Shown: positions 26,314-35,707, numbered from the stretch's first letter. The stretch is DNA of 64,000 nucleotides from CAYJBH01 sp964371365 (GCA_964371365.1 CAYJMO010000001.1:3064-67063), one strand, 5' to 3'. Program-made: numbers and translations. The notes: a model not told the origin generated them from the letters alone.

Positions 26314-28477
26314 GCAAAAATTCCCCGATAAGGCTATATCGAAGTGATGATTTATTGTCTGAGAGCATATCGGAGATGACCGAGCGATCCCCTACCGTAA
26401 CGAGCAGTTCACGTGCACGTGTCACTCCGGTGTATAACAGATTTCTATAGCAAAGTCGCCGAGGGATGTCACTTAACGGCATAATCACGGCAGTAAACTC
26501 ACTGCCCTGACTTTTATGCACCGTTATGGCATAGGCATGTTCCAGCTCTATCATCTGATCGGTGTTATAGCTGTAAACTCGGTCGTCCATTGTGACCTCG
26601 ACGATCGAGCGGCGTTTGTCTATCATCTTTATATAGCCTATATCGCCGTTAAAAACACCTGTCCCCTCTCGTCCGTCCTCTCGTTGGTATGTAAGGTCAT
26701 AATTGTTTCTCGTCTGCATGATCTTGTCACCGACACGAAAAATTTTATCCGCAACGCTCACCTGCGCCTTTTCTTCGGATGGTGGGTTTAGAATATTTTG
26801 TAGTAGACTGTTAAGTGTGATCGTTCCGAGCGGTCCGACCTTGGTCGCGCAGAGCACCTGTATGTCGGTCATGCCGTTATAGCCGTAACTTTTTGGTAGG
26901 CGTTTCGAGGCAAGTTCCAACACCGTATTTTGAGCTCGCTCCCCCGTCTGCTCCAAAAAGTAGAAATCACCTGTTTTGTTATCGCAGGTTGGTTGCTCAC
27001 CGCGAAGTATTCGATGGGCATTGCTGACAATCAAGCTACTTTCCGACTGTCGAAAAATTTCAACAAGGGACACGGTCGGAATCTCTCCCGATAGGATAAT
27101 ACTGCGCAGGATGTTGCCGGGTCCGACCGATGGCAGCTGATCCTTGTCCCCGATAATTATTAGCCGAGCGTGCTTTGGCAATGCCTTAAGCAGTGCCTCA
27201 AACAGAAAGATATCCACCATCGACATCTCGTCCACGATAACAACATCGACCTTGAGCGGCTTATTTTCATTGTGTACAAAGGTCAACTCCTCCTTGTTGT
27301 TAAAATTGACCTCCAACAGACGATGTATTGTTGTTGCCTCGCGGGAACAGAGCTCCGTCATTCTCTTGGCGGCGCGCCCGGTCGGGGCGACAAGTGCGGT
27401 GCGCTGTGCCGACTGTTCAAGTAGTGATATAATTGCATTGACCGTAGTGGTCTTTCCGGTACCGGGCCCGCCGGTCAACACAAAAACTCCGCTGTTCATG
27501 GCACCTTCTATCGCTTTTTTTTGAAGCATTTCATAGGTAATACCATCTACCTGCTCCAACCGTGAAATCCTACCCTCAATATCGGATAGTTCGGGTGCGC
27601 ATCGTTTTGTAAGTTCTATCAGACGAGATGCAATCTCTCTCTCGGAGTATAGAAAATCGGGCAAAAAGACAAAAAACCGTCCCTTTGTCTCCACCGTTTT
27701 AAGTCGTTCTATGTCACAAAGGCGCTCAAAAACATCGTCGACGCGTTCCGGCTCCACCCCTAAAAAATCACAGACTGTTGGTAGCAGTTGATGTTGTGGT
27801 ATACAGGTGTGACCGTTATTATTGTTGTGGCGGATAACATGAAATATTCCCGCAACAATCCGCTCCTCCATGTCGGTATCAAAAGCAAACTGTCGTGCAA
27901 TCTTGTCGGCAAGCATAAAGTCGAGCAAAACAGGATAGTTACAAAGTTGATAAGGGCTGCTCCTTATAATCTCGGTCACAGACGCACCGTAGGCGTTGTA
28001 TGCCGACATGGCGACCTGAACCGACAGACCGTAGGCGGTGAGTTGAACAATCGCCTCACGCAGACTGAATTTTTGGTTAAATTCCTTGCAGATCTTCTTT
28101 GCCTTTTCCGGATTGATGCCCTTAACCTTGGCAAGACTGTCAGGATCGGTGCAAAGAACCTCGAAGGTACGCTCTTTAAACTTTTCTGTTATTCGGTTGG
28201 CGAGCACAATGCCGATTCCCTTGAGTATACCACCTCCAAGATAGAGCCTTATTCCGTTTTCATCGGTGGGAAGCTCTGTGCTGTAGGTTGATACTAAAAA
28301 CTGCTTGCCATAGGTTGGGTGGCTGGTATAATTCCCATCGGCGGTGAGCAGTTCACCGACGCAGAGTAGCGGCATACTGCCAACCACCGTCAGCTGTTTG
28401 CCGTCATGCACAATCTCCGCAATGGTATAACCGTTGTCAGGATTTTGGAAGATTATATTCTGAATCGTGCCCTCTAT
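26300..28477 (-). CDS. recD2: RecD-like helicase RecD2, start codon not canonical
   Basis: RecD2 is a 5'-3' SF1B helicase acting in replication and repair. The P-loop GGPGTGKTT lies near residue 339, HhH motifs lie in the first third, DEMSMVD is motif II and SQGSEF the last motif. The first canonical start is a GTG at 28411 (HDGKQL), with no ribosome site, but the same frame reads upstream as EGTIQNIIFQNPDNGYTIAEIV, the normal family N-terminus, and hits a TAA at 28499-28501. Between them there is no ATG, GTG or TTG; AAAGGA at 28492-28497 precedes an ACG (28483) and an ATA (28477). A non-standard start or a lost base in the A7 run is likely. The true start is placed at ATA 28477. Confidence 0.9.
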   Translation of the reverse strand: MEGTIQNIIFQNPDNGYTIAEIVHDGKQLTVVGSMPLLCVGELLTADGNYTSHPTYGKQFLVSTYSTELPTDENGIRLYLGGGILKGIGIVLANRITEKFKERTFEVLCTDPDSLAKVKGINPEKAKKICKEFNQKFSLREAIVQLTAYGLSVQVAMSAYNAYGASVTEIIRSSPYQLCNYPVLLDFMLADKIARQFAFDTDMEERIVAGIFHVIRHNNNNGHTCIPQHQLLPTVCDFLGVEPERVDDVFERLCDIERLKTVETKGRFFVFLPDFLYSEREIASRLIELTKRCAPELSDIEGRISRLEQVDGITYEMLQKKAIEGAMNSGVFVLTGGPGTGKTTTVNAIISLLEQSAQRTALVAPTGRAAKRMTELCSREATTIHRLLEVNFNNKEELTFVHNENKPLKVDVVIVDEMSMVDIFLFEALLKALPKHARLIIIGDKDQLPSVGPGNILRSIILSGEIPTVSLVEIFRQSESSLIVSNAHRILRGEQPTCDNKTGDFYFLEQTGERAQNTVLELASKRLPKSYGYNGMTDIQVLCATKVGPLGTITLNSLLQNILNPPSEEKAQVSVADKIFRVGDKIMQTRNNYDLTYQREDGREGTGVFNGDIGYIKMIDKRRSIVEVTMDDRVYSYNTDQMIELEHAYAITVHKSQGSEFTAVIMPLSDIPRRLCYRNLLYTGVTRARELLVTVGDRSVISDMLSDNKSSLRYSLIGEFLHESD

Positions 28478-28610
28478 ACTCGTTGTTTTTTTCCTTTCTT
28501 AGCCTTTTTTCTTCCTCTCGATATCTGTCAAACGAGGAAATCAGTAGCAGCATAATGTACCATATCCCGAACATGAACACAGCACTAAAAAAGATATGTA
28601 AGCCTACCAT
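28437..28610 (-). CDS. Tiny single-pass membrane protein overlapping the recD2 start
   Basis: 57 codons from ATG to TGA, too short for most gene callers. The product has one hydrophobic helix (about residues 3-28, LHIFFSAVFMFGIWYIMLLL) followed by a strongly charged tail (DRYREEEKRLRKEKN). The last 40 bases overlap the apparent recD2 N-terminus in another frame, so it could couple translation of recD2. No clear ribosome site is seen and the ATG lies in the arm of an inverted repeat. Not a recognised family; it may be fortuitous. Confidence 0.4.
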   Translation of the reverse strand: MVGLHIFFSAVFMFGIWYIMLLLISSFDRYREEEKRLRKEKNNEYRGHDSEYNLPKS

Positions 28611-28659
28611 AATACACCATTTTTATTGTTGTCTTAATATAATGTATTCCGGCAGGCTT
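28600..28659 (-). repeat. Long imperfect inverted repeat between the M18 gene and recD2
   Basis: Arms of 17 bases (28600-28616 and 28643-28659) match in 14 positions, with a 26-base loop. Read on the minus strand, it starts 12 bases after the M18 stop and is followed about 9 bases later by T6. It could end the M18 transcript or mask the start of the tiny ORF. Confidence 0.5.
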
Positions 28660-28671
28660 TATTTCGTGAGA

Positions 28672-30072
28672 CTATTTAACCGCAAAAAATCCGGAATAGG
28701 CAAGGAATAGTGCGTACAAATCAGCCTTTGAGATCACCTCAAATGGGGAGTGCATGGATGCAACAGCGACACCGATATCAACGGTAGCAAGCCCCATATC
28801 ACCGAGAAATGCTGCGACGGTACCGCCGCCACCTGCGTCTACAGCGCCAAGTTCTGATACTTGGTAGGAAGCGCCACTCTCCTCGATAACCCTCATTGCA
28901 AAGCTCATCGTCTCGGCGCTGGCATCGTTGCAACCACCCTTTCCTCTCGAACCGGTGTATTTTGTCAGCACAAGACCGTGACCTAAAAATGCCGAGTTGT
29001 TTTTGTCAAAGGCGGCTGAAAATCGTCCGTCATACGCCGCCGCAACATCGCCGGAGAAGACAAAGCTATTTTTAATGAGCATCATATAGTCGGCGGGGTT
29101 GCCCGCAAGTACGGTGAGAAGATTTTTTAAGAAATCGCCACCAAGACCGGCCGGACCGACCGAACCTATCTCTTCCTTATCGGCGAGTACAAGCATCGCC
29201 GTTTTATCCGGTGTTTTTTGCTCTAAAAGGGCGCGCAGACCGGCATAACTACAGGAACGATCGTCCTGACCGTAGGCTCCCACCATCGATCGATCGAGGC
29301 CAACATCGCTGGGTCTGAACGCCGGAACAATCTCCAACTCGGCACGGATAAAGTCATTTTCCGTGATTTGGTACTCGTTATTCAATATTTTCAGCACCGC
29401 AAGCTTGACTGCCTCATTCTCGTCGGTCTCAAAATCGGGCAGACCGCCAACGACAACGTTGAGCTCCTCCCCTTTAAGACCGTCGCTTAGCGTCCTTTTG
29501 CTCTGTTCTGCCGCAAGATGAGGCAACAAGTCCATGATGGTAAATACCGGATCGGTGTCCTTTGTTCCGATATTGAGCTCAAGCGCACTTCCATCTTTTC
29601 GATAGACAATGCCGCACAGTGCGAGCGGAATTGCGCCCCACTGGTATTTGCGCACACCGCCGTAGTAATGGGTCTTCAAAAATGCGGTGCCATCCTGTTC
29701 TATCAATGGAATGGGTTTTAGGTCAAGTCGCGGCGAGTCAATGTGACTGGCAATGATGTGCACTCCTTCTTTAGGCTTTTTATTGCCGACTATAAAAGCG
29801 ATGATACCACTCTCACCCGATTTAAAGTAGCGTCTATCCCCTGCCGTCAATTTTTCACCCGGGCTGTACTCTGAAAAGCCGTTTTTTGTGAGCAATTTTT
29901 GCGAGGTAGCCACACACATGCGCTCGGTATACCCGTTTGCAAGAAAATCCATGTACTTTGCAGCAAGCTCGGTAATTTTTTTGGAGTTTTTTTCGGCAAA
30001 AGCTCGGTAGCTGTCACGGTCAATAAATAAACTCTTATCCTGTTTTTCCTTTTTATCTTTTTTGTTTGCCAT
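28672..30072 (-). CDS. M18-family aminopeptidase
   Basis: 466 residues of the M18 metallopeptidase family (aspartyl aminopeptidase-like, in bacteria called ApeB). The dizinc ligands are seen in IIASHIDSPRLDLKP, the QDDRSC region, ADKEEIGSVGP and the C-terminal MHSPFEVISKADL. It is cytosolic (Lys-rich start, no signal). The ATG at 30072 is 1 base after the stop of the preceding gene and has AAAGGG 6 bases upstream; an ATG at 30087 lies inside that gene and lacks a site. Confidence 0.93.
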   Translation of the reverse strand: MANKKDKKEKQDKSLFIDRDSYRAFAEKNSKKITELAAKYMDFLANGYTERMCVATSQKLLTKNGFSEYSPGEKLTAGDRRYFKSGESGIIAFIVGNKKPKEGVHIIASHIDSPRLDLKPIPLIEQDGTAFLKTHYYGGVRKYQWGAIPLALCGIVYRKDGSALELNIGTKDTDPVFTIMDLLPHLAAEQSKRTLSDGLKGEELNVVVGGLPDFETDENEAVKLAVLKILNNEYQITENDFIRAELEIVPAFRPSDVGLDRSMVGAYGQDDRSCSYAGLRALLEQKTPDKTAMLVLADKEEIGSVGPAGLGGDFLKNLLTVLAGNPADYMMLIKNSFVFSGDVAAAYDGRFSAAFDKNNSAFLGHGLVLTKYTGSRGKGGCNDASAETMSFAMRVIEESGASYQVSELGAVDAGGGGTVAAFLGDMGLATVDIGVAVASMHSPFEVISKADLYALFLAYSGFFAVK

Positions 30073-30073
30073 C

Positions 30074-31282
30074 TCATTCCCTTTCATTATAAATGTTTAT
30101 ATAGCTTTCATAGTTAGCGTTAATCTTATTTACATAGTGGTTCATCTGCTCATAGGGGAACACATCGAGGGTCAAGCCATCGTCGCTGAATTCACTGTTC
30201 TGTAACAGCTCGTCCACCGTCCCCCAACCGCTGTGGTAGGAGGCGACCGCCGTGTCAAGATCGCCGTGATAACGCTCAAGACACCGACTGATGTAGTAAC
30301 TTCCAAAAAGTATGTTGACATCCGGATCGAACATGTCATCGTAGGTATACTGATTCTCCTTATCAATTTGAGTCTGTATCCAGTCAAATGTTATTTCGGT
30401 AATCTGCATAAGTCCGCGCGCACCGACATTTGAAACTGCATCCGGCTGGAAATTGCTCTCCGTCTTAATCACCGAAAAAATTACAAATGGGTCGAGGTCA
30501 TAGATCTCGCACACCTCAATAACCCTTTCTTCATATCCGAGCTGATATACCTCCTCCTCAATAAAATTGAGTTGCCCGGTTATCAGTAGGACAGCGATAA
30601 CAATTATGGGGAAAAACAATAACGGCAACCACCGTTTAACCATGTGCGGAACTCGTCGGCGTCGTATTGTTTTTTTTGCATTTTTTTTACCGATGGATAC
30701 CAACTTTGTGAGCAGTTGTCGTGCCTTTTGCTCCAACTCCTCCCGTCCCGAATTGTTGGTGATAACATAGTCCGCAGCCGCAACAAGCCGTGCCGTAGAA
30801 TGTTGGGTCGAAAGTCGTTTTTTTGCCTGCTCCTTTGACATCCCTCTTTTTTGCAGTCGCTCAATTGCTATCTCTTCACGGGTGCGAAGAACTACCACAC
30901 GGTCACAGTAACGCTCGAGCGGATAGTCTATCAACAACGGTACATCGATAAAGACAAGCTCATCGCCACGTTTTGCCACCTCATTTAGTTTATCCAAAAC
31001 ACGACGGTTTATATAAGGATGGGTGATGGAGTTGAGCAATTTTTGAGATTTTTTATCGACAAATGCCCTTTCGGCAAGGATAGGACGCTGGAGTGTCCCG
31101 TCTTGATTAAGAATATCATCGCCAAACGCCGCGGCGAGTTCGTCAAGACAGGGCGATCCTTTTTGCAGAACCACACCCGTCTCCACATCACAATCAATTA
31201 CGGTGAAGCCTTTGGAGCGATAAAATTCACTCAGTGACGATTTGCCACTGCCGGAGCGACCGGTTATACCGATTATAGTCAT
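30074..31282 (-). CDS. coaE: Dephospho-CoA kinase fused to a membrane-anchored lytic transglycosylase
   Basis: 402 residues read as one frame. Residues 1-195 are CoaE, last step of coenzyme A synthesis: P-loop GRSGSGKSS, FIDVPLLIDY and the lid RLQKRGMSKEQAKKRL. A basic stretch (KKTIRRRRVPH) and a membrane helix (about 216-232, LPLLFFPIIVIAVLLI) lead to an SLT-type transglycosylase (catalytic Glu in KTESNFQP, GARGLMQIT, SYYISRCLERYHGDLDTAVASYHSGWG). In related genomes these are normally two adjacent genes. The junction has two A8 tracts (30670-30677 and 30681-30688) with an ATG between them in a frame one base off; one extra A in the downstream tract would give the transglycosylase its own start. 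Real fusion, slippage or sequence error are all possible. Confidence 0.88.
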   Translation of the reverse strand: MTIIGITGRSGSGKSSLSEFYRSKGFTVIDCDVETGVVLQKGSPCLDELAAAFGDDILNQDGTLQRPILAERAFVDKKSQKLLNSITHPYINRRVLDKLNEVAKRGDELVFIDVPLLIDYPLERYCDRVVVLRTREEIAIERLQKRGMSKEQAKKRLSTQHSTARLVAAADYVITNNSGREELEQKARQLLTKLVSIGKKNAKKTIRRRRVPHMVKRWLPLLFFPIIVIAVLLITGQLNFIEEEVYQLGYEERVIEVCEIYDLDPFVIFSVIKTESNFQPDAVSNVGARGLMQITEITFDWIQTQIDKENQYTYDDMFDPDVNILFGSYYISRCLERYHGDLDTAVASYHSGWGTVDELLQNSEFSDDGLTLDVFPYEQMNHYVNKINANYESYINIYNERE

Positions 31283-31291
31283 TAAATAGAA

Positions 31292-32287
31292 TTATCCTTG
31301 TAAAATTTTACCCTGCGAGGCTTTAAACAGGCGGTTATAGATCGCCTCAAATCTGCGGTCGGTATGTATATACCATCTTTCAACCTTGTATCCATCAAGA
31401 GAGTTTAGTATCTTGAAAAGGCGGTGTTGTTGCTCTTTTTCATCGTTTGCCCTACCTATTATTATGCAACATTTCGCCGTTATATCATTTTTTTCCTCTT
31501 CAAAACAGACGACACCAAATTCACCTTTGCACCCCTTTAAAAAATTGGGGAAATCTTCTCCACAGTATAAAACAACCTCACTTTTCGGAGCGTAGTGACG
31601 ATATTTCATGCCGGGAGTTGTCGGTGTGTTACCTTTTTTGGTGGCGATTTCAAGTTCCAAAAAATCCTCAATCTCGGAAGCATTTATATCACCGGGTCTG
31701 AGTATGCATACACCATCCTTGTCAAGATGAACTATAGTACTCTCCACCCCCACCTCACATCGACCATCGTTCAATATAAGCGGTATTTTGCCATCGAGTT
31801 GCCGCAAAACCTCCTCGGCGTCGGTCGGGCTGGGGTAGGTTGATATGTTGGCGGATGGTGCGGCGATAGGCACCTTGCACAATGATATCACCTCACGAAA
31901 TGCCTCATTATCCGGTATGCGTAGGGCGACGGTATCCTGACCGGCTGTCACACTGTCCGGGACATTATCGTTGCGTTTGACCACCACGGTCAACGGGCCG
32001 GGCCAGAATTTTTCTGCAAGTCTTTTCAGTCGTTCGTGCTGATCTTTTGCATAGCGCAAGACCATCTCAACATTGTCACAGTGCAGTATTAAAGGATTAT
32101 CGGCAGGGCGATTCTTCACCTCGAAAATCCTCTTGATCCCCTGTTCGCTGTCACATCTTGCCGCAAGACCGTAGACCGTCTCGCTCGGCAGTGCGACCAC
32201 CTCACCATCGTTGAGAAGCTGTGCCGCACGCACCGCGCCGGTTTTATCGGCAGGTAGAACCATCGTTGTCTGTTCGCGACTACTCAT
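31292..32287 (-). CDS. L-threonylcarbamoyladenylate synthase, Sua5 type
   Basis: Makes the TC-AMP intermediate for t6A37 in tRNA. The YrdC domain (about residues 15-200) shows VVALPSETVYGLAARCDSE, KNRPADNPLILH, PGPLTVVV and IAAPSANIST. The rest (to 331) is the Sua5 C-terminal domain, with PTTPGMKYRHYAPKSEV in the linker. The ATG at 32287 overlaps the prfA stop by 8 bases, so it is coupled to prfA. prmC, which often separates prfA and sua5, is absent here. Confidence 0.94.
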   Translation of the reverse strand: MSSREQTTMVLPADKTGAVRAAQLLNDGEVVALPSETVYGLAARCDSEQGIKRIFEVKNRPADNPLILHCDNVEMVLRYAKDQHERLKRLAEKFWPGPLTVVVKRNDNVPDSVTAGQDTVALRIPDNEAFREVISLCKVPIAAPSANISTYPSPTDAEEVLRQLDGKIPLILNDGRCEVGVESTIVHLDKDGVCILRPGDINASEIEDFLELEIATKKGNTPTTPGMKYRHYAPKSEVVLYCGEDFPNFLKGCKGEFGVVCFEEEKNDITAKCCIIIGRANDEKEQQHRLFKILNSLDGYKVERWYIHTDRRFEAIYNRLFKASQGKILQG

Positions 32288-33359
32288 CACCCTCACTTGC
32301 CTTAAGTTTCTCGGCACGATCGGCTGTTATCAGCGAGTCGATTACCTCATCAAGATCGCCGTTCATGATTGCTTCCAATTTATAGAGTGTAAGCCCAATT
32401 CGATGGTCGGTCAGGCGTCCTTGAGGGAAGTTGTAGGTACGAATACGCTCACTGCGATCGCCGGTGCCGACCTGACTTTTGCGCTCCTTGGCGATAGCGT
32501 CCGCCTGCTCACGCTGTTTTTCTTCATATAGTTTACTGCGTAGGATTTTGAAGGCACGATCACGGTTTTTATGTTGCGAACGCTCATCCTGACATTCCAC
32601 CACAAGTCCTGTAGGCAGGTAGGTTAGGCGAATCGCACTCTCCGTCTTGTTGACGTGCTGACCACCCGCACCGGATGCTCGAAAGGTATCTACCTGTACA
32701 TCGGCGGTGTTAATTTCAAAGTCAATCTCCTCCACCTCCGGCAGAACCGCCACCGTAACGGTGGAGGTGTGGATGCGACCCTGCGTCTCCGTCTCCGGCA
32801 CACGTTGCACACGGTGAACACCACTCTCAAACTTAAGTCGTCCGTATGCACCCTCGCCCGAAATCAAAAAGCTGATCTCCTTATAGCCCTGTAAATCGGT
32901 CTCGTTGGCGTTGAGTATCTCCACCTTCAGGCGGGTTCGCTCGGCGTACATGGAATACATTCGGAAAAGACTGCCGGCGAACAGTGCCGCCTCGTCTCCA
33001 CCGGCACCACCGCGTATCTCGACAATGGTGTTGTTGTCATCATTCTCGTCTTTTGGTATGAGCAGGAATTTTATCTCCTCCGATAGCTCCTCACAACGCT
33101 CCTTAGCGGATAGAAACTCGGCTGTGACCATCTCCTTGAAATCGGAATCAAGACCGCCCTCGTCTAAAAGACCCTTAGCCTCCTCCAGCTCGTTCGAGCT
33201 GGCAATGTACTCGTCATACTTTTCCATCAGCGGTGTTAGGTTTTTGTGCTCCTTCATCAACTTGCGGTACTGCTCATTGTCGGAAATGATTTCGGGGCGC
33301 ACCACCTGATCCGCCACAAAATCATACCTGTTTTTAATCTCTTTTAATTTGTCGAACAT
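32280..33359 (-). CDS. prfA: Peptide chain release factor 1
   Basis: RF1 reads UAA and UAG. 359 residues with the peptidyl-tRNA hydrolysis motif GAGGQHVNKTES near residue 230 and the codon-reading tripeptide P-x-T (PET in RVPETETQGRIH). GAGGAG precedes the ATG closely. It is the first gene of the prfA-sua5-coaE-M18-recD2-comF run; a promoter at 33381-33409 fits. Confidence 0.97.
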   Translation of the reverse strand: MFDKLKEIKNRYDFVADQVVRPEIISDNEQYRKLMKEHKNLTPLMEKYDEYIASSNELEEAKGLLDEGGLDSDFKEMVTAEFLSAKERCEELSEEIKFLLIPKDENDDNNTIVEIRGGAGGDEAALFAGSLFRMYSMYAERTRLKVEILNANETDLQGYKEISFLISGEGAYGRLKFESGVHRVQRVPETETQGRIHTSTVTVAVLPEVEEIDFEINTADVQVDTFRASGAGGQHVNKTESAIRLTYLPTGLVVECQDERSQHKNRDRAFKILRSKLYEEKQREQADAIAKERKSQVGTGDRSERIRTYNFPQGRLTDHRIGLTLYKLEAIMNGDLDEVIDSLITADRAEKLKASEGDE

Positions 33360-33380
33360 AACTCCTCATTTTTTGTGGAT

Positions 33381-33409
33381 ATTGTAAATCAAAAATTTAC
33401 CGATTGCAA
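33381..33409 (-). promoter_or_regulatory. SigA-type promoter for prfA
   Basis: On the minus strand: -35 TTGCAA, 17-base spacer, -10 TACAAT, ending about 22 bases before the prfA ATG. Confidence 0.55.
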
Positions 33410-33481
33410 ATATTTTTTTATATCGGTGCATATAGTTTGATATGTGCTAAATATCTATTGCAGAAAGGAATGGTTGTATAT

Positions 33482-34393
33482 ATGGAATATAGGTTGGAGG
33501 GGGATTTCCCGGAAGCGGCATCGCTCAGTATCGAACAACTCGTTTTGGCAAGGAGTAAGCGGACAATATTGCAGTCTACCGCGCTACTTTTCGATGTCAA
33601 TCGCCGGATAAAGTTCGAGTTTTCAGGATATGAGGCGGTCATGCCGTTTGAAGAGGCAGCCTATAATCGTGACAACTCGGCGGTCAAGGATATCGCAGTG
33701 CTCTCCAAGATAGGTCAAAAAATCTGCTTTGTGATAAAAAGTATCGATTTTTCTCTCCCAAAACCGCTCTTTGTCCTCTCTCGCAGAGAGGCACAACAGA
33801 GGTGTAGTGACGAATATCTTGACAAAAAAAACATCGGTGACATCATAGATTGCAAGGTCACACACATTGAGCGTTACGGGGCTTTTTGTGATGTCGGCTG
33901 TGGCATTCCTGGACTTTTGCACATCGACTGCCTCTCGGTGTCACGCATCGGCACGCCGGGTGATCGCATTTACAAAGGACAAACCCTGCGAACCGTCATA
34001 AAAGCACGGGATGAAAGGGGGCGTTTTCTGCTCTCGCTTAAGGAATTGCTCGGCAGTTGGGACGAGAATGTCGAACGTTTTTCAGCCGGTGAGACGGTGG
34101 TCGGCATTGTGCGCAGTATCGAGGATTACGGCGTATTTATTGAACTCGCTCCAAATCTTTCGGGGCTCGCTGAACCGGTCGAGGGTCTCCACCCGGGTCA
34201 AAATGTCAGTGTCTACATAAAAAACATAATACCGGAAAAAATGAAGGTAAAGCTGTCTATAGTTGGCTCGTTGGAGGACGCCGAGGTAAAACGCGAGATA
34301 GACTATTTCTATTTTGGGGATCACATGGATCGTTTTTGCTATTCCAGCGCAGAGTCTAATCGAAATACAACGACCTACTTTATGGAAGAATAG
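33482..34393 (+). CDS. S1 RNA-binding domain protein
   Basis: About 303 residues. An N-terminal segment (about 1-115) of unknown fold is followed by two S1-like OB domains: GDIIDCKVTHIERYGAFCDVGCGIPGLLHID and GETVVGIVRSIEDYGVFIELAPNLSGLAEP (quoted in part). It is shorter than ribosomal protein S1, so it is better called an S1-domain protein. Two in-frame ATGs are possible: 33470 abuts AAAGGA and 33482 lies 12 bases from it; the latter is chosen. It diverges from prfA and converges on tyrS. Confidence 0.85.
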   Translation: MEYRLEGDFPEAASLSIEQLVLARSKRTILQSTALLFDVNRRIKFEFSGYEAVMPFEEAAYNRDNSAVKDIAVLSKIGQKICFVIKSIDFSLPKPLFVLSRREAQQRCSDEYLDKKNIGDIIDCKVTHIERYGAFCDVGCGIPGLLHIDCLSVSRIGTPGDRIYKGQTLRTVIKARDERGRFLLSLKELLGSWDENVERFSAGETVVGIVRSIEDYGVFIELAPNLSGLAEPVEGLHPGQNVSVYIKNIIPEKMKVKLSIVGSLEDAEVKREIDYFYFGDHMDRFCYSSAESNRNTTTYFMEE

Positions 34394-34408
34394 TTTTAAA
34401 TCACTATT
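34389..34408. terminator. Small hairpin between converging S1-domain gene and tyrS
   Basis: AATAGT and ACTATT flank an 8-base AT-rich loop across both stop codons. The stem is short, so it can only be a weak bidirectional terminator. Confidence 0.3.
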
Positions 34409-35613
34409 TTACAGAACTGCTTTTTCCCTTTTTTGACCAGCACACCCTCTTTTAACTGCTCGGCGGTGAAGGTATGGGTGTGCGTTTTTATCTGTTCGCC
34501 ATCCGTCGAGATTCCGCCCTGTTGGATTAGGCGGCGCGCCTCACTTGCCGATGGTGCAAGACCACTCGAGACAAGGACAGTTATAATTCCAACCTCACCG
34601 TCCGAGAGTTTGTCCTCCGGCAGGGTGTGAGTCGGAACCTCCCCTCCCTCGGCACCGCCAAACAGTGCGGCGGTGGCAATCTTTGCCTTTTGAGCCTCCT
34701 CCTCGCCGTGGACGAGCTCGGTCAGCTCAAACGCAAGTCTTTCCTTCGCTTTATTTATGTCCGCACCCTCTAAGCCTTCATACTCTGCAATCTCGTCCAG
34801 CGTCATAAAGGTCAACATCTTCATCACCTTGATGACATCGCTGTCGTCGACGTTGCGCCAGTATTGGAAGAACTCAAAAGGCGTCGTCTTTTCGGCATCC
34901 AGCCAGACAGCACCCTTTTGGGTCTTGCCCATCTTGGTACCTTCCGATGTGGTCAGGAGGGTTATGGTCATGGCATATGCATCCTCCCCGAGTTTACGTC
35001 GGATGAGGTCGGTGCCACCGAGCATATTGCTCCACTGATCGTCACCGCCAAACTGCATGTTACAGCCGTATTTACGGAATAGCTCCAAAAAGTCGTAGGA
35101 TTGCATTATCATGTAGTTAAACTCGAAAAAGGAAAGCCCCTTTTCCATGCGCTGCTTGTAACACTCGGCGGCGAGCATTCTATTGACGGAAAAACACGCA
35201 CCCACCTCACGAAGAAGCTCGACATAGTTTAGTTTTAAAAGCCAGTCGGCGTTGTTAACCATCATCGCCTTGCCCTCGCCAAACTCGATGAATCGTTCCA
35301 TCTGACGTCTAAAACAGGCAATATTATGGTTGATGGTGTCGGTGGTCATCATGTCACGCATATCGGTCCTGCCGGACGGGTCACCCACCATTCCGGTGCC
35401 GCCACCGAGCAGTGCTATCGGTCGGTTGCCCGCCATCTGTAGTCGCTTCATCAGACAAAGAGCCATAAAGTGTCCGACATGTAGGCTGTCCGCTGTCGGA
35501 TCAAAGCCGATGTAGAACACCGCCTTGCCATTGTTAACAAGCTCTTTTATCTCCGGCTCGTCGGTCACCTGTGCGATAAGACCGCGTGCCTGTAATTCCT
35601 CGTAAATTTTCAT
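34396..35613 (-). CDS. tyrS: Tyrosyl-tRNA synthetase
   Basis: Class I synthetase of 405 residues. The HIGH motif is HVGH (in DPTADSLHVGHFMAL), the KMSKS motif is KMGKT (TSEGTKMGKTQKG), and the C-terminal S4-like domain is seen in LAPSASEARRLIQQGGIS. The ATG at 35613 is preferred; another ATG at 35625 abuts AGAGGA. No T-box leader fits in the 115 bases upstream, which instead contain hairpins. Confidence 0.97.
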   Translation of the reverse strand: MKIYEELQARGLIAQVTDEPEIKELVNNGKAVFYIGFDPTADSLHVGHFMALCLMKRLQMAGNRPIALLGGGTGMVGDPSGRTDMRDMMTTDTINHNIACFRRQMERFIEFGEGKAMMVNNADWLLKLNYVELLREVGACFSVNRMLAAECYKQRMEKGLSFFEFNYMIMQSYDFLELFRKYGCNMQFGGDDQWSNMLGGTDLIRRKLGEDAYAMTITLLTTSEGTKMGKTQKGAVWLDAEKTTPFEFFQYWRNVDDSDVIKVMKMLTFMTLDEIAEYEGLEGADINKAKERLAFELTELVHGEEEAQKAKIATAALFGGAEGGEVPTHTLPEDKLSDGEVGIITVLVSSGLAPSASEARRLIQQGGISTDGEQIKTHTHTFTAEQLKEGVLVKKGKKQFCKIVI

Positions 35614-35707
35614 TCTTATTACCATTCCTCTCTCGATGTTTTTTTACGGTTTTGCCACATGGTGGCGAAATTTCAGCGTCTTTCACTGAAAAGGAATAAA
35701 ACTCGGA

